Source of the DNA: Glycomyces harbinensis
GTDB lineage: Bacteria; Actinomycetota; Actinomycetes; Mycobacteriales; Micromonosporaceae
Assembly (NCBI RefSeq): GCF_900101745.1
Contig: NZ_FNAD01000007.1
Span: 1-64,000 of the forward strand
Length of the DNA: 64,000 nt
Reading direction: 5' to 3'
Positions 1-8,248 of this stretch are shown here, one piece after another. Made by a program: the position numbers and the translations under genes. Under the pieces are notes generated by a model. That model searched no databases and had not been told where the DNA came from. It saw nothing but the letters and a program-made list of their open reading frames with translations. Within the stretch, counting starts at the first letter, position 1. Every line of letters begins with the position of its first letter.

Positions 1-620
1 TCGGGGCGGTGCACGAGCGTGACCGGTCGGAAGATCCCCGACAGCCACCACATGTCCTGGTCCTCCAGATACGACGCCGCCGACCACTGATGCACGCGCA
101 CCGCGAGCACGTTCTCGCCCTCGCGAAGCAGCGGCGTGGCGTCGAACTCGGTCGGCAGACGCGAACCCTTCCCATCACCGAGGAGGGTCCCGTTGAGCCA
201 CACGGCGAACGCGGAGTCGACGCCCTCGAAGCGCAGGAGCGTCGTGCCGGTGCCGGGCCAGTCGGCGGGGAGGGTGAAGGTCCGCCGGTACTCGCCGGTC
301 GGGTTCGCGTCGGGGACCCGGGGCGGGTCGACGGGAAACGGGTAGTACGTGTTGGTGTACTGCGGCTTCCCGTACGGCGCTGCGCCGCTGAGGTCGTGCA
401 TCTGCCACATCGACGGCACGGCGAGGGTGTCCCAGGCTCCGGCGTCGAAGGCGGGGGCCTCGAAGCCCTCGGTGGTGTCGTGGAGGCCGGCTCCGAGGCG
501 GAAGCGCCAGTCGCCGTCGAGGCTGAGCGCGGCGGCGTCGGAGGCCGGTGTCGCCCGCGGATCGCGTCGCCCGCTCCCGGGGCTAACGCTTTCCACATAG
601 GTGAAATCGGTTCGGCTCAC
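1..620 (-). CDS. Glycoside hydrolase family 2 beta-galactosidase, N-terminal part (runs off the window)
   Basis: The reverse strand is open from a GTG at 620 to the window edge, about 206 residues. A site AAAGGGA lies 6 bases before the GTG. The visible protein has the start typical of GH2 beta-galactosidases: LSLDGDWRFRL near residue 35, MWQMHDL near 80, PYTNTYYPF-like spacing (QYTNTYYPFPVDPP) near 95, and the jelly-roll sugar-binding domain with WLNG and the sequence QDMWWLSGIFRPV near residue 190. The catalytic TIM barrel lies outside the window. No signal peptide is seen, so a cytoplasmic enzyme that hydrolyses terminal beta-galactosides is inferred. Family assignment is firm; substrate specificity cannot be judged from this part. 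Confidence 0.88.
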   Translation of the reverse strand, partial: MSRTDFTYVESVSPGSGRRDPRATPASDAAALSLDGDWRFRLGAGLHDTTEGFEAPAFDAGAWDTLAVPSMWQMHDLSGAAPYGKPQYTNTYYPFPVDPPRVPDANPTGEYRRTFTLPADWPGTGTTLLRFEGVDSAFAVWLNGTLLGDGKGSRLPTEFDATPLLREGENVLAVRVHQWSAASYLEDQDMWWLSGIFRPVTLVHRP

Positions 621-883
621 AGGTTCCCTTTCAGTGTGCGATCGGTCCGGCCGGGCGGGTGGTGACGCGCGACAGGCCGCCGACGGGCGCAGTGCACCCG
701 CGAGCCGCGGCCGCCCGCGGCATCCGCCCGCCGGACTTCCGACCCGAACTGCCGCGCTCCAGCGCGGCCGCCTCGTCTCGGTCGACGGCTCGGGCCCGCC
801 AATTCTGCGTCACACCCCGACCGCGATGCCAACTTCGGCGCCGGCTTTCTCGATCCGCACACGGAGAGGGCAGATACCGGTTT

Positions 884-1558
884 CTACCCTACCGGTTTCA
901 GCATCGCCGCGAACGCCACCGTGTCCTCCGGGAAGTGCTCGGCCGCATAAGCCTCCAGCTCAGGGGTCACCAGCAGCGTGTCCACCAGCGCCACCCCGTT
1001 CTGCTCGTCCGCCCAGCCGCCGTTCACGTACACCGGGAACTCCTCGACCAGCTCGTCGGCGATCGCCTGCAGCTCCTCCGCGCTCAGCTCCTCGGCCGGG
1101 TCCCCGATCTCGGGCTCGGAGTACTGCAGCTCCGGGTAGTCGGCCATGTCGACCTCCTCGGTCGGCACCGGGTCCTCGGTGAGCACCAGCGACTTCCCGT
1201 CGAACGTGCCCGTCACGATGTACGAGCCCCAGCGGACCCCCTCGGCCTCCTCGTGGTCGACCGCGTCCCAGTCCCAGCCGGTCACCGGCAGGCCCCCGCA
1301 CTGCGGCGGATACGACTCCGCGACCACCCCGCACAGCTCCGCGGCGTCGCGCTCGACTCCCTGGAGCACCGTCAGCGCCCCCTGGTACACGATCCCGTCC
1401 GCCGGGGCCGTCGACTCGCCCGACTGCGCGTCGTCGGCACCGGACGCCGCCCCGTCGGGCTGTCCGCCCGCGTCCTCCGACTCCGCCCCCTGGCCGCACG
1501 CCGCCAGCATCAGCAGCGCCGCGACCGGGATGAGCCGTTTCAATGTCATGTGTCCCAT
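884..1558 (-). CDS. Secreted lipoprotein of unknown function
   Basis: About 224 residues with a lipoprotein signal peptide: MTLKR, a hydrophobic stretch and the lipobox LMLAAC, so the mature protein should be anchored by lipid at its Cys. An acidic Ser/Ala/Gly-rich linker follows, then a compact domain with two Cys residues (AELCGVV and PPQCGGL) and the segment WGSYIVTGTFDGKSLVLTEDPVP. A purine-rich site AGAGGGAA precedes a run of three in-frame ATGs (1561, 1558, 1549); 1558 is chosen on spacing. It is divergent from the EamA exporter at 1733. I recognise no catalytic motif; the tail of the protein has a pattern often seen in small actinobacterial lipoproteins with no assigned role. Confidence 0.8.
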   Translation of the reverse strand: MGHMTLKRLIPVAALLMLAACGQGAESEDAGGQPDGAASGADDAQSGESTAPADGIVYQGALTVLQGVERDAAELCGVVAESYPPQCGGLPVTGWDWDAVDHEEAEGVRWGSYIVTGTFDGKSLVLTEDPVPTEEVDMADYPELQYSEPEIGDPAEELSAEELQAIADELVEEFPVYVNGGWADEQNGVALVDTLLVTPELEAYAAEHFPEDTVAFAAMLKPVG

Positions 1559-1732
1559 CATTTCCCTCTGACGCCGTACACCGCCACCGGGTTCCCAGTC
1601 GAATAACGGATAACCGAAACCGGACACCGGTGCTAAGTTGGGCCCGACGACGGCACCGACCGCCGACCCGCCCGCGGCGCGCCTCGCCCACCCGACGACG
1701 GCCGCCGCCCATCCCGAGGAGCGTCCGCCGAT

Positions 1733-2671
1733 ATGAGCGAGCGATTCAACACCCGTGCCGCGCTGGCCGTCGGCGTCACCGTCCTGTGCTGGGCCTCCGC
1801 CTTCGTGTCCATCCGCGACGCCGGGCAGCACCTCGACCCCGGACCGCTCACCCTCGGCCGCGCCGGCGTCGCCGCCGTCGTCCTCCTCGCCGTCTGGGCC
1901 GTCCGCCGCGAAGGACTCCCCAAGCGCCAGGCCTGGCCCGGCATCGTCACCTCCGGCGTCCTGTGGTTCGGCGTGTACATGGTCGCCCTCAACTGGGGCG
2001 AGCAGCTCGTCGACGCCGGCACCGCCGCGCTCATCGTCAACATCGGCCCCATCCTCATCGCCCTCTTCGGCGGCTGGTTCCTCAAGGAGGGCTTCCCTCC
2101 CCGCCTGTTCCTCGGCATCACCGTCTCCTTCGCCGGCGTCGCCGTCGTGAGCCTCTCGATGTCCCAGCACGGCGCCGGATCGCTCGCCGGCATCCTGCTG
2201 TGCCTGGTCTCGGCCATCACCTACGCCATCAGCGTCGTCGTCCAGAAGCCCACGCTGCGCCACTGCACCTCGCTCCAGTTCACCGCCTTCGGCAACCTCA
2301 TCGCCGCGGTCCTGTGCCTGCCGTTCGCGCCGCTGCTGTTCTCCCAGTTGGGCTCCGCCCCGACCTCCGCGACGCTCCACGTGCTCTACCTCGGCCTGTT
2401 CCCGACCGCGCTGGCCTTCCTCACCTGGGGTTACGCCCTCAGGTTCACCTCGGCCGGGAAGATGGGCGCCACCACCTACGTGGTGCCCGCGATCGTCGTC
2501 GGCATGTCCTGGCTGTTCCTCAGCGAGATCCCGACCTGGCTGACCATCGCGGGCGGCGCCCTGGCGCTGGCGGGCGTGGCGGTCTCCCGCTCGCGGGGCA
2601 GGCGCGACAAGGACGCGACGCTTCCGCCGGTGGAAGCCACCGACGCCGCGGCCCCGGCCGTGAAACCCTAG
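1733..2671 (+). CDS. EamA/DMT-family transporter
   Basis: 312 residues with about ten hydrophobic segments arranged as two EamA repeats, the usual length of the drug/metabolite transporter superfamily. Repeat one includes CWASAFVSIRDAG and GPLTLGRAG near residues 20-45; repeat two begins near residue 150 (GILLCLVSAITYAISVVVQK). A GAGGAGC-type site lies just before the ATG. Members export amino acids, metabolites or drugs from the cytoplasm; the substrate cannot be read from sequence. It points toward the convergent gene ending at 2700, with a short GC hairpin between the two. Confidence 0.9.
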   Translation: MSERFNTRAALAVGVTVLCWASAFVSIRDAGQHLDPGPLTLGRAGVAAVVLLAVWAVRREGLPKRQAWPGIVTSGVLWFGVYMVALNWGEQLVDAGTAALIVNIGPILIALFGGWFLKEGFPPRLFLGITVSFAGVAVVSLSMSQHGAGSLAGILLCLVSAITYAISVVVQKPTLRHCTSLQFTAFGNLIAAVLCLPFAPLLFSQLGSAPTSATLHVLYLGLFPTALAFLTWGYALRFTSAGKMGATTYVVPAIVVGMSWLFLSEIPTWLTIAGGALALAGVAVSRSRGRRDKDATLPPVEATDAAAPAVKP

Positions 2672-2679
2672 ACACCACT

Positions 2680-2694
2680 GCCGCCGAGGGCGGC
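2680..2694. terminator. Short GC hairpin between convergent genes
   Basis: GCCGCC and GGCGGC form a 6-bp stem with a 3-base loop, 9 bases after the EamA stop codon and just before the stop of the convergent gene at 2700. There is no T run, as is common for actinobacterial terminators. Confidence 0.45.
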
Positions 2695-2699
2695 TGCGC

Positions 2700-3260
2700 T
2701 CAGGCCCGCGCGGCCTCTGCCAGCCGCTCCAGGCGGGTCTTCCACGCGGCCTTGGCCGCCGCGGACTCCTCGGCCGACGCCAGCTTCGCGACCTCGACCT
2801 GCACAGCGGTCTTCTCGCCGCCCCTGGCGGACAGGTTCACCAGTATCCGGGTGCCGTCCGAGGCGTCGAACCGCACCGACTTCGGCGGCGACGCGCTGCG
2901 CTGGGACAGTTCGAGATCGGGCAGCCACCGGGCCCGCACGTCGGCGTCGGCCACCTGCTCGAAGGCCGCGCCGATCGACAGGTCCAGCGTCTTGGACGCG
3001 CTGGCGCTGAAGGTGCCGTCAGGGCGCTGGCCCGGCTCGCGCAGGCCGCGCTCCTGCTCGTACCCGACGGTGATGGACTGGGCCCACCAGCCGTCGATCT
3101 CGAACTCGCGCACCAGCATCTGCGCGATGGCGGTGTGGCCGAGGCCGGCCGCGCCCCGCTCGTCGAGGAGCTCCAGCCAGGTCTGCCAGTTCGCGCCCGT
3201 GCCTTCGATGAGCGCCTGGTCGGACATGGTCTGGCGCCGCGGTGCCGTGGGTTCAGCCAT
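2700..3260 (-). CDS. DUF4287-type protein with SRPBCC-like C-terminal domain
   Basis: 186 residues. The first 85 match the DUF4287 pattern: TGANWQTWLELLDERGA, HTAIAQMLVREFEIDGWWAQSITVGYEQERGLRE. The C-terminal half (PDGTFSASASKTLDLSIGAAFEQVADADVRARWLPD) has the look of an SRPBCC/AHSA1 helix-grip fold, which binds hydrophobic ligands in other proteins. Two starts are possible, ATG at 3260 or 3227; neither has a strong ribosome site. The protein is soluble and no catalytic residues are evident. The gene is convergent with the EamA exporter and divergent from the SGNH hydrolase at 3440. Function is unknown. Confidence 0.78.
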   Translation of the reverse strand: MAEPTAPRRQTMSDQALIEGTGANWQTWLELLDERGAAGLGHTAIAQMLVREFEIDGWWAQSITVGYEQERGLREPGQRPDGTFSASASKTLDLSIGAAFEQVADADVRARWLPDLELSQRSASPPKSVRFDASDGTRILVNLSARGGEKTAVQVEVAKLASAEESAAAKAAWKTRLERLAEAARA

Positions 3261-3439
3261 CTCTTCAGACTAGGGGAGTCGCGCAGCGGTCGCGCCGCTT
3301 TCCCCCTGCCGCGCGCCTTCTGCACCGCCGCATGATTCGTCGCGTAACCGACAGTTCTCACCGTCTATGGCGAATTTCGCCGCTCTGTACCTGATCGGGC
3401 CCTACAGTTCCCAACGAACCGATTCGGAACGGAGCCCGC

Positions 3440-4225
3440 ATGATCCCTGCCCGCCTTTCGGCCGCCGCTCTCGCCGCGTCCGCCGCGCTCGTCCTCCTCC
3501 CCGCGACCGCCCAGGCGGCACCGGCACCGCTCGACTACGTCGCGCTCGGCGACTCGTACTCGTCCGGGGCCGGCGCGGGGGAGTACTTCGACCAGGAGTG
3601 CCTGCGCTCGAACCTGGCCTACCCGCGGCTGCTCGCCGCCGGGACCGGCGCGGACCTGACCTTCGCGGCCTGCTCCGGGGCCACCGGGGCGGACCTGCTC
3701 GCCCAGCAGCTCGGATCGCTCGACGAGGAGACGGACCTGGTCACGGTCACCATCGGCGGCAACGACATCGACTGGGCCGAGGCCGTGAGGGCCTGCATCA
3801 CGCCGTTCACGAAGTGCACCGACGACATCGAGGCCGCCGAGGCCCGCGCCCGCACCGAGCTGCCCGGCCTGCTCGACGGCGTCTACGGCGCGATCGGCGA
3901 CCGCGCCCCCGCCGCCGAGGTCTTCGTGCTCGGCTACCCGCGGCTGTTCAACGAGACCGACGAGTGCGACGCCTTCGGCCAGACCTCGGTGAGCGAGCAG
4001 CGGCGCATGAACCGGGCCGCCGACCTGCTGGGCGAGACGATCGCGGCCGAGGCGGCCGAGCACGGGTTCACCTATGTGGACGTCCGGGAGGACTTCGCCG
4101 GGCACGCGGTGTGCGACGACGTCGAGTACGTCCACGGCCTGCGGCACCCGTTCGCGGAGTCCTACCACCCGAACGCTCTGGGCCACTCCGACGGCTACTT
4201 CCCGGCGATCTCCAGGGCGCTCTAG
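3440..4225 (+). CDS. Secreted SGNH/GDSL hydrolase (first of a tandem pair)
   Basis: 261 residues with a Sec signal peptide (MIPARLSAAALAASAALVLLPATAQA). The four SGNH blocks are present: block I LGDSYSSGAG with the catalytic Ser, Gly in block II, IGGNDIDW as block III with Asn, and SYHPN near the C terminus with the catalytic His. Six Cys residues suggest disulphides as in Streptomyces extracellular SGNH esterases/lipases. The substrate may be an acyl or acetyl ester outside the cell. ACGGAG lies 6-11 bases before the ATG. A near copy follows at 4408, and an 11-bp hairpin lies just after the stop. Confidence 0.92.
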   Translation: MIPARLSAAALAASAALVLLPATAQAAPAPLDYVALGDSYSSGAGAGEYFDQECLRSNLAYPRLLAAGTGADLTFAACSGATGADLLAQQLGSLDEETDLVTVTIGGNDIDWAEAVRACITPFTKCTDDIEAAEARARTELPGLLDGVYGAIGDRAPAAEVFVLGYPRLFNETDECDAFGQTSVSEQRRMNRAADLLGETIAAEAAEHGFTYVDVREDFAGHAVCDDVEYVHGLRHPFAESYHPNALGHSDGYFPAISRAL

Positions 4226-4235
4226 ACCCGGCTCG

Positions 4236-4262
4236 CGGCGGGGCGGCGGGTCCGCCCCGCCG
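4236..4262 (+). terminator. Terminator-like hairpin after the first SGNH gene
   Basis: Two perfectly complementary 11-base arms (4236-4246 and 4252-4262) enclose a 5-base loop, starting 11 bases after the stop codon. There is no T run. It suggests that the two SGNH paralogues are separate transcription units. Confidence 0.7.
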
Positions 4263-4294
4263 ACGCCGCCGCCCGGAGTCGAACGCGGCGAACG

Positions 4295-4344
4295 GGGAAC
4301 GATATATGTAAAGTTCCCGATTTGTGATGGTGTAGGGGTTCCCC
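4295..4344 (+). promoter_or_regulatory. AT-richer leader with inverted repeats before the second SGNH gene
   Basis: This segment is noticeably richer in A+T than its surroundings. It holds GGGAAC at 4295-4300 facing GTTCCC at 4313-4318, with 12 bases between, and a separate GGGGTTCCCC at 4335-4344. It lies 64-113 bases before the start codon at 4408 and probably contains the promoter and an operator. No regulator can be assigned. Confidence 0.4.
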
Positions 4345-4407
4345 ATAAGTTACCGGCGAGTTCACAATATGGGGCAAGTCAACGACGACACGCAAAGGAC
4401 TCCCCCC

Positions 4408-5193
4408 ATGCGCCGACTCCGCAGAGCAGCGACCCTCGCCGTCGCCCCACTCGCCGCGCTCCTCCTCGTCCCCGCGGCGGCCCAGGCCCAATCCGAGCCC
4501 CTCGACTACGTCGCCCTCGGCGACTCCTACTCCTCGGGTTCAGGTGCCGGCCCCTACACCGACCTGCTGTGCCAGCGCTCCGAGAAGGCGCACCCCTCGC
4601 TGCTCGCCGAGGAGCTGGACGCCGAGCTCACGTTCGCCGCGTGCGGCGGCGCGACCACCGACGACGTGCTCGCCGACCAGGTCGACGCCCTCGACGAGGA
4701 CACCGACCTGGTCACGATCGGCATCGGCGGCAACGACATCGGCTGGACCGGCGCCATCACCGCGTGCATCACCCCGTTCAAGAACTGCACCCCTCAGATC
4801 GAGGAGGCCGAGCGCAAGGCCACCGAGGAGCTGCCCGCGAAGCTCGCGGCCGTCTACGACGCGATCAGCGACCGCGCGCCCGACGCCGAGGTCTACGTGA
4901 CCGGTTACCCGCGCCTGTTCGCTGCGAGGAACACCTGCGACGCCTTCGGGCAGATCAGCATCGCCGAGCAGCGGGCCATGAACGAGGGCGCCGACCTGCT
5001 CTCCTCGGTCATCGAGGCGGCCGCCGAGAACCACGGGTTCACCTATGTGGATGTGCGGGACGCCTTCGCCGACCACGGGATCTGCGCGAGGACGCCGTGG
5101 CTCCACGGCTTCACCGTCCTCGAAGTGCCCTACCACCCCAACGCCCTCGGCCACCGCGACGGCTACTTCCCGACCCTGCTCGCGGCACTGTAG
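4408..5193 (+). CDS. Secreted SGNH/GDSL hydrolase (second of a tandem pair)
   Basis: 261 residues from the ATG at 4408, chosen because AAAGGA lies 8 bases upstream; an in-frame ATG at 4369 lacks such a site. A Sec signal peptide (MRRLRRAATLAVAPLAALLLVPAAAQA) is followed by LGDSYSSGSGAG (catalytic Ser), IGGNDIGW (Asn) and PYHPNALGH (catalytic His). It aligns end to end with the protein at 3440, including the Cys positions and FTYVDVR, so the pair arose by tandem duplication. It differs mainly in the segment around VEYVHGLRHP/TPWLHGFTVLE near the catalytic His, which could alter substrate choice. Confidence 0.92.
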   Translation: MRRLRRAATLAVAPLAALLLVPAAAQAQSEPLDYVALGDSYSSGSGAGPYTDLLCQRSEKAHPSLLAEELDAELTFAACGGATTDDVLADQVDALDEDTDLVTIGIGGNDIGWTGAITACITPFKNCTPQIEEAERKATEELPAKLAAVYDAISDRAPDAEVYVTGYPRLFAARNTCDAFGQISIAEQRAMNEGADLLSSVIEAAAENHGFTYVDVRDAFADHGICARTPWLHGFTVLEVPYHPNALGHRDGYFPTLLAAL

Positions 5194-5248
5194 GCGCGGA
5201 CGCCGAGCCGGCCGAACACGACGGTTCGGGTCCGAAACCGTGGACACG

Positions 5249-5291
5249 ACGCCGACGGGCCCGACCGCATCACGGTCGGGCCCGTCGGCGT
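5249..5291. terminator. Strong bidirectional terminator hairpin
   Basis: A perfect 19-bp inverted repeat (5249-5267 with 5273-5291) and a 5-base loop lie between the convergent SGNH hydrolase and recQ genes. Confidence 0.85.
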
Positions 5292-5366
5292 TCGCCGGTC
5301 AGGACCAGCGGTCCGGCAGGACAGCGAACGCCGGGTCGACCACGGCGTTCCGTCCCCAGACGGGCT

Positions 5367-7502
5367 TCACGCCTGCAGCGCGAGCGTGAGCGGGTGGACC
5401 GCCGTGGCCCCCGCTTCGCGCAACCGCATGGCGGCCACCGTCGTCGACCATCCCGAGTCGCGCACGTCGTCCACCAGCAGGATGCTCGCCGCAGGCACCG
5501 GGAAGTCCACGGTGAACGCGCCCAGGACCTGCTGGAGCCGCTGCGCGCTGTTGGCCCGGTGCGCGCCCGCCACCGCGCCGGGCGCGCGGCCCAGCGCCCC
5601 CAGGTACTCCATCCGGCCCAGGCCCGCGATGCGCTCGGCCAGCCCGTTCACCAGGCGCGGACGCGTCGTCGACCCCATCGACACCACCGCCGAGGGCCGC
5701 TCGGTCCAGTCCCAGGACGCCAGGACCTTCACCACCGCCGCGAACACGTCGCCGGGGACCTCCCGGTCGGACCCGTCGGACAGGAGCGCGCGCAGCGGCC
5801 CGCCCCAGCCGATGTCCGACAGCCGCGCCAGCGCCCGGCCCGGCTCGGCGCTGCGATCGGCCGGGATCTTCCCCTTCAAGTCGATCCCGATCGCCTGCAA
5901 CCCCGTGGGCCACATGCGCTTCGCCTCGACCGCGACGCCCGGCTTCGACAGCGCCGCCGCCGCGCCCTCGGCCGCCTCGGACGAGACGCCGGCCGCGGCG
6001 CGGGTGCCGGTGCAGTTGTCGCAGCGCCCGCACGGCACGGCCTCGGCGTCGTCGAGCTCGGTGCGCAGGAACTCCAGGCGGCACCGGTCGGTCGCCTCGT
6101 ACGCGAGCATCCGCCGCTGCTCGTGCTGCCGCGCCGTGGCCACCTTCGCGTACCGCTCCGCGTCGTAGACCCACGGCTGCCCCGTGGACTCCCAGCCGCC
6201 CTTGACGCGGCGGACCGCGCCGTCCACGTCCAAGACCTTCAGCATCATCTCGAGCCTGGTGCGGCGCAGGTCGACCCGCGTCTCCAGTGCCGCGGTCGAC
6301 AGGGCCCGGCCCTCGGCCGCGAGCACGTCGAGCGTGCGGCGCACCGCCTCCTCGGCGGGGAACGACAGCGACCCGAAGTAGTCCCAGATCGCCCGGTCCT
6401 CGCTGCCGGGCAGCAGCACCACCTCGGCGCGGTCCCTGGCGCGCCCGGCGCGGCCGATCTGCTGGTAGTACGCCACCGGCGACGACGGCGCCCCCAAGTG
6501 GACGACGAAGCCGAGGTCGGGCTTGTCGAAGCCCATGCCCAGGGCGCTGGTCGCCACGAGCGCCTTGAGCTTGTTGCCGAGCAGGGCCTCCTCGCGTTCG
6601 AGGCGGTCGGCGCCCTCGGTGCGGCCGGTGTAGGAGGCGACCGCGTGGCCCCGCGAGCCGAGGTAGTCGCTGACCTCCTCGGCGGCGGCGACGGTGAGCG
6701 TGTAGACGATCCCCGAACCGTCGAAGCGCGGCAGCTGCTCGTCGAGCCAGGCGAGCCGGTGGGCGTTGTCGGGCAGGTCGGCGACGGACAGGCGCAGCGA
6801 CTCGCGGTCGAGGCTGCCGCGCAGCACCAGCGTGGAGGCTCCCGGCTTGTCGAGCTGCTCGGCGATGTCGTCGGAGACGCGGGCGTTCGCGGTGGCCGTG
6901 GTGGCCAGGACCGGGACGGTACCGGGCAGGTCCTCGATGAAGGTGGCGATGCGCCGGTAGTCGGGGCGGAAGTCGTGCCCCCAGTCGGAGATGCAGTGGG
7001 CCTCGTCGACCACGAGCATCCCGCACCCGGCGGCGAGCTTCGGCAGCTGGTAGTCGCGGAACGCCGGGTTGTTGAGCCGCTCGGGGCTGATGAGCAGCAC
7101 GTCGACGGCGTCCTCGGCGATGGCCTCGGCGGTGGCGTCCCAGTCCTCGGGGTTGGCGGAGTTGATGGTGCGGGCGCGCACGCCCGCGCGCCGGGCGGCG
7201 TCGATCTGGTTGCGCATGAGCGCCAGGAGCGGGGAGACGATCACGGTGGGGCCGGCGCCGCGGCGGCGCAGCAGCGCGGTGGCGGTGAAGTAGACGGCGG
7301 ACTTGCCGAAGCCGGTGCGCTGCACCAGGAGCACGCGGCGGCCCGCGTCGTCGGCATCGCAGAGGGCCTCGATGGCCCGCCACTGGTCCTCGCGCAGCCG
7401 CGCGTGCTCGCCCGCGAGGGCCCGCAGCAGGGCCTCGGCCTCCTCGCGGAGCGTCCCGGAAGCTTCTGGCGGCGTCTGCTCGGTGCTCGGTGACATATGC
7501 AC
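5367..7502 (-). CDS. recQ: RecQ-family DNA helicase with C-terminal phosphoribosyltransferase-like domain
   Basis: 711 residues. Helicase core: Walker A QRTGFGKS near residue 57 (most RecQ proteins have TGGGKS), DEAHCISDWGHDFR near 170, SALGMGFDKPD near 320, and motif VI QIGRAGRARD near 345. The zinc-binding set CRLEFL...CGRCDNC lies near residues 480-510. The tail, about residues 560-711, is not an HRDC domain. It ends with ILLVDDVRDSGWSTTVAA, which fits the PRPP-binding loop of type I phosphoribosyltransferases (VDDVxDTG). The enzyme should unwind DNA 3'-5' in recombination and repair; the role of the tail is unknown. The gene starts 50 bases from, and divergent to, a DUF1349 gene. Confidence 0.93.
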   Translation of the reverse strand: MHMSPSTEQTPPEASGTLREEAEALLRALAGEHARLREDQWRAIEALCDADDAGRRVLLVQRTGFGKSAVYFTATALLRRRGAGPTVIVSPLLALMRNQIDAARRAGVRARTINSANPEDWDATAEAIAEDAVDVLLISPERLNNPAFRDYQLPKLAAGCGMLVVDEAHCISDWGHDFRPDYRRIATFIEDLPGTVPVLATTATANARVSDDIAEQLDKPGASTLVLRGSLDRESLRLSVADLPDNAHRLAWLDEQLPRFDGSGIVYTLTVAAAEEVSDYLGSRGHAVASYTGRTEGADRLEREEALLGNKLKALVATSALGMGFDKPDLGFVVHLGAPSSPVAYYQQIGRAGRARDRAEVVLLPGSEDRAIWDYFGSLSFPAEEAVRRTLDVLAAEGRALSTAALETRVDLRRTRLEMMLKVLDVDGAVRRVKGGWESTGQPWVYDAERYAKVATARQHEQRRMLAYEATDRCRLEFLRTELDDAEAVPCGRCDNCTGTRAAAGVSSEAAEGAAAALSKPGVAVEAKRMWPTGLQAIGIDLKGKIPADRSAEPGRALARLSDIGWGGPLRALLSDGSDREVPGDVFAAVVKVLASWDWTERPSAVVSMGSTTRPRLVNGLAERIAGLGRMEYLGALGRAPGAVAGAHRANSAQRLQQVLGAFTVDFPVPAASILLVDDVRDSGWSTTVAAMRLREAGATAVHPLTLALQA

Positions 7503-7552
7503 CGTTCTACCGCACTGGTGTGACAGGTGCCGACACCGCTACGCTCGGAACG

Positions 7553-8149
7553 ATGGACATTGACGCACCGATCGACATCCCCTGGAAGTCAGGCGCCTGG
7601 ACCACCCTGCCCGTCGCGGCGGAGGAGGAGCAGGACGGACGCCTGCTCGTGACCGCGGCCGAAGGCAGCGACGCGTGGCGGCACACCTGCTACGGCTTCG
7701 TGCACGACGACGAGCACGCGCTCCTGGAGGCCTGGAACCCCGAGCGGGCGATCGAGGTGAGCTTCGTCGCCGCACTCGACGCCCAGTTCGACCAGGCCGG
7801 GCTGGTGGTCCGCGTCGACGCCGAGCACTGGATCAAGACCGGCGTCGAGTTCGCCGACGGCGCACTGCAACTGGGCGCCGTGGTGACCGACGGCAAGTCC
7901 GACTGGTCGACGGCGCCGGTGCCCGAGTGGGCCGGGCGCGAGGTCACCATCCGGGTCACCCGGATGCGCGACGCGGTCGTCATCCGCGCCCGCGTCGAGG
8001 AGGAGCCGTGGCGCCTGGTGCGCCTGGCCCCGCTCGACCCGGACGCCGCCGCCAAGGCCGGGCCCTACTGCTGCGCCCCGAGCCGGGCGGGCCTGACGGT
8101 CGCGTTCACCGCCTGGCGGCATACTGAGCCGGACTCGGATCTGCACTGA
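7553..8149 (+). CDS. DUF1349 (concanavalin-like fold) protein
   Basis: 198 residues from ATG 7553. The pattern fits DUF1349: FVAALDAQFDQAGLVVRVDAEHWIKTGVEFADGALQLGAVVTDGKSDWS, then AVVIRARVEEEPWRLVRLAPL and YCCAPSRAGLTVAFTAWR. This is a single beta-jelly-roll domain with the conserved D-Q-AGL-W-K-GVE-DG core. No signal peptide is present, so it is cytoplasmic. Related proteins (yeast YOS-type and bacterial homologues) have no established enzyme activity; carbohydrate or nucleotide binding is speculative. The upstream GGAA is a weak ribosome site. It is divergent from recQ. Confidence 0.85.
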   Translation: MDIDAPIDIPWKSGAWTTLPVAAEEEQDGRLLVTAAEGSDAWRHTCYGFVHDDEHALLEAWNPERAIEVSFVAALDAQFDQAGLVVRVDAEHWIKTGVEFADGALQLGAVVTDGKSDWSTAPVPEWAGREVTIRVTRMRDAVVIRARVEEEPWRLVRLAPLDPDAAAKAGPYCCAPSRAGLTVAFTAWRHTEPDSDLH

Positions 8150-8154
8150 TGTCG

Positions 8155-8172
8155 TACCCGGCGGGTATTTTT
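8155..8172 (+). terminator. Intrinsic terminator with T run
   Basis: TACCC pairs with GGGTA over a 3-base loop and is followed directly by TTTTT, 6 bases after the DUF1349 stop codon. It is one of the few in the window with a classical T tract. Confidence 0.65.
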
Positions 8173-8248
8173 GCACCAGGGGTCCCTTAGACCGGGAATA
8201 TCACGATATTTGTGGATATCTCCGGTGATCACTGTCGCGGTGTGACGC

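Noticed and set aside
581..600. GGAAAGCGTTAGC on the minus strand looks like a LacI/catabolite operator near the beta-galactosidase start.
   Set aside because: It lies inside the coding sequence and encodes the ESVSP segment that is usual at the start of this GH2 group; the inverted arms are imperfect.
621..883. Possible small gene between the beta-galactosidase and the lipoprotein.
   Set aside because: Frames here are Arg/Ala/Gly-rich with no ribosome site or codon-position bias; the region is taken as promoter DNA of the minus-strand galactosidase gene and terminal DNA of the lipoprotein gene.
884..2380. A continuous minus-strand frame would extend the lipoprotein to 498 residues.
   Set aside because: The extension is antisense to the EamA exporter, has low-complexity Gly/Asp/Glu composition and would bury the clear lipoprotein signal peptide.
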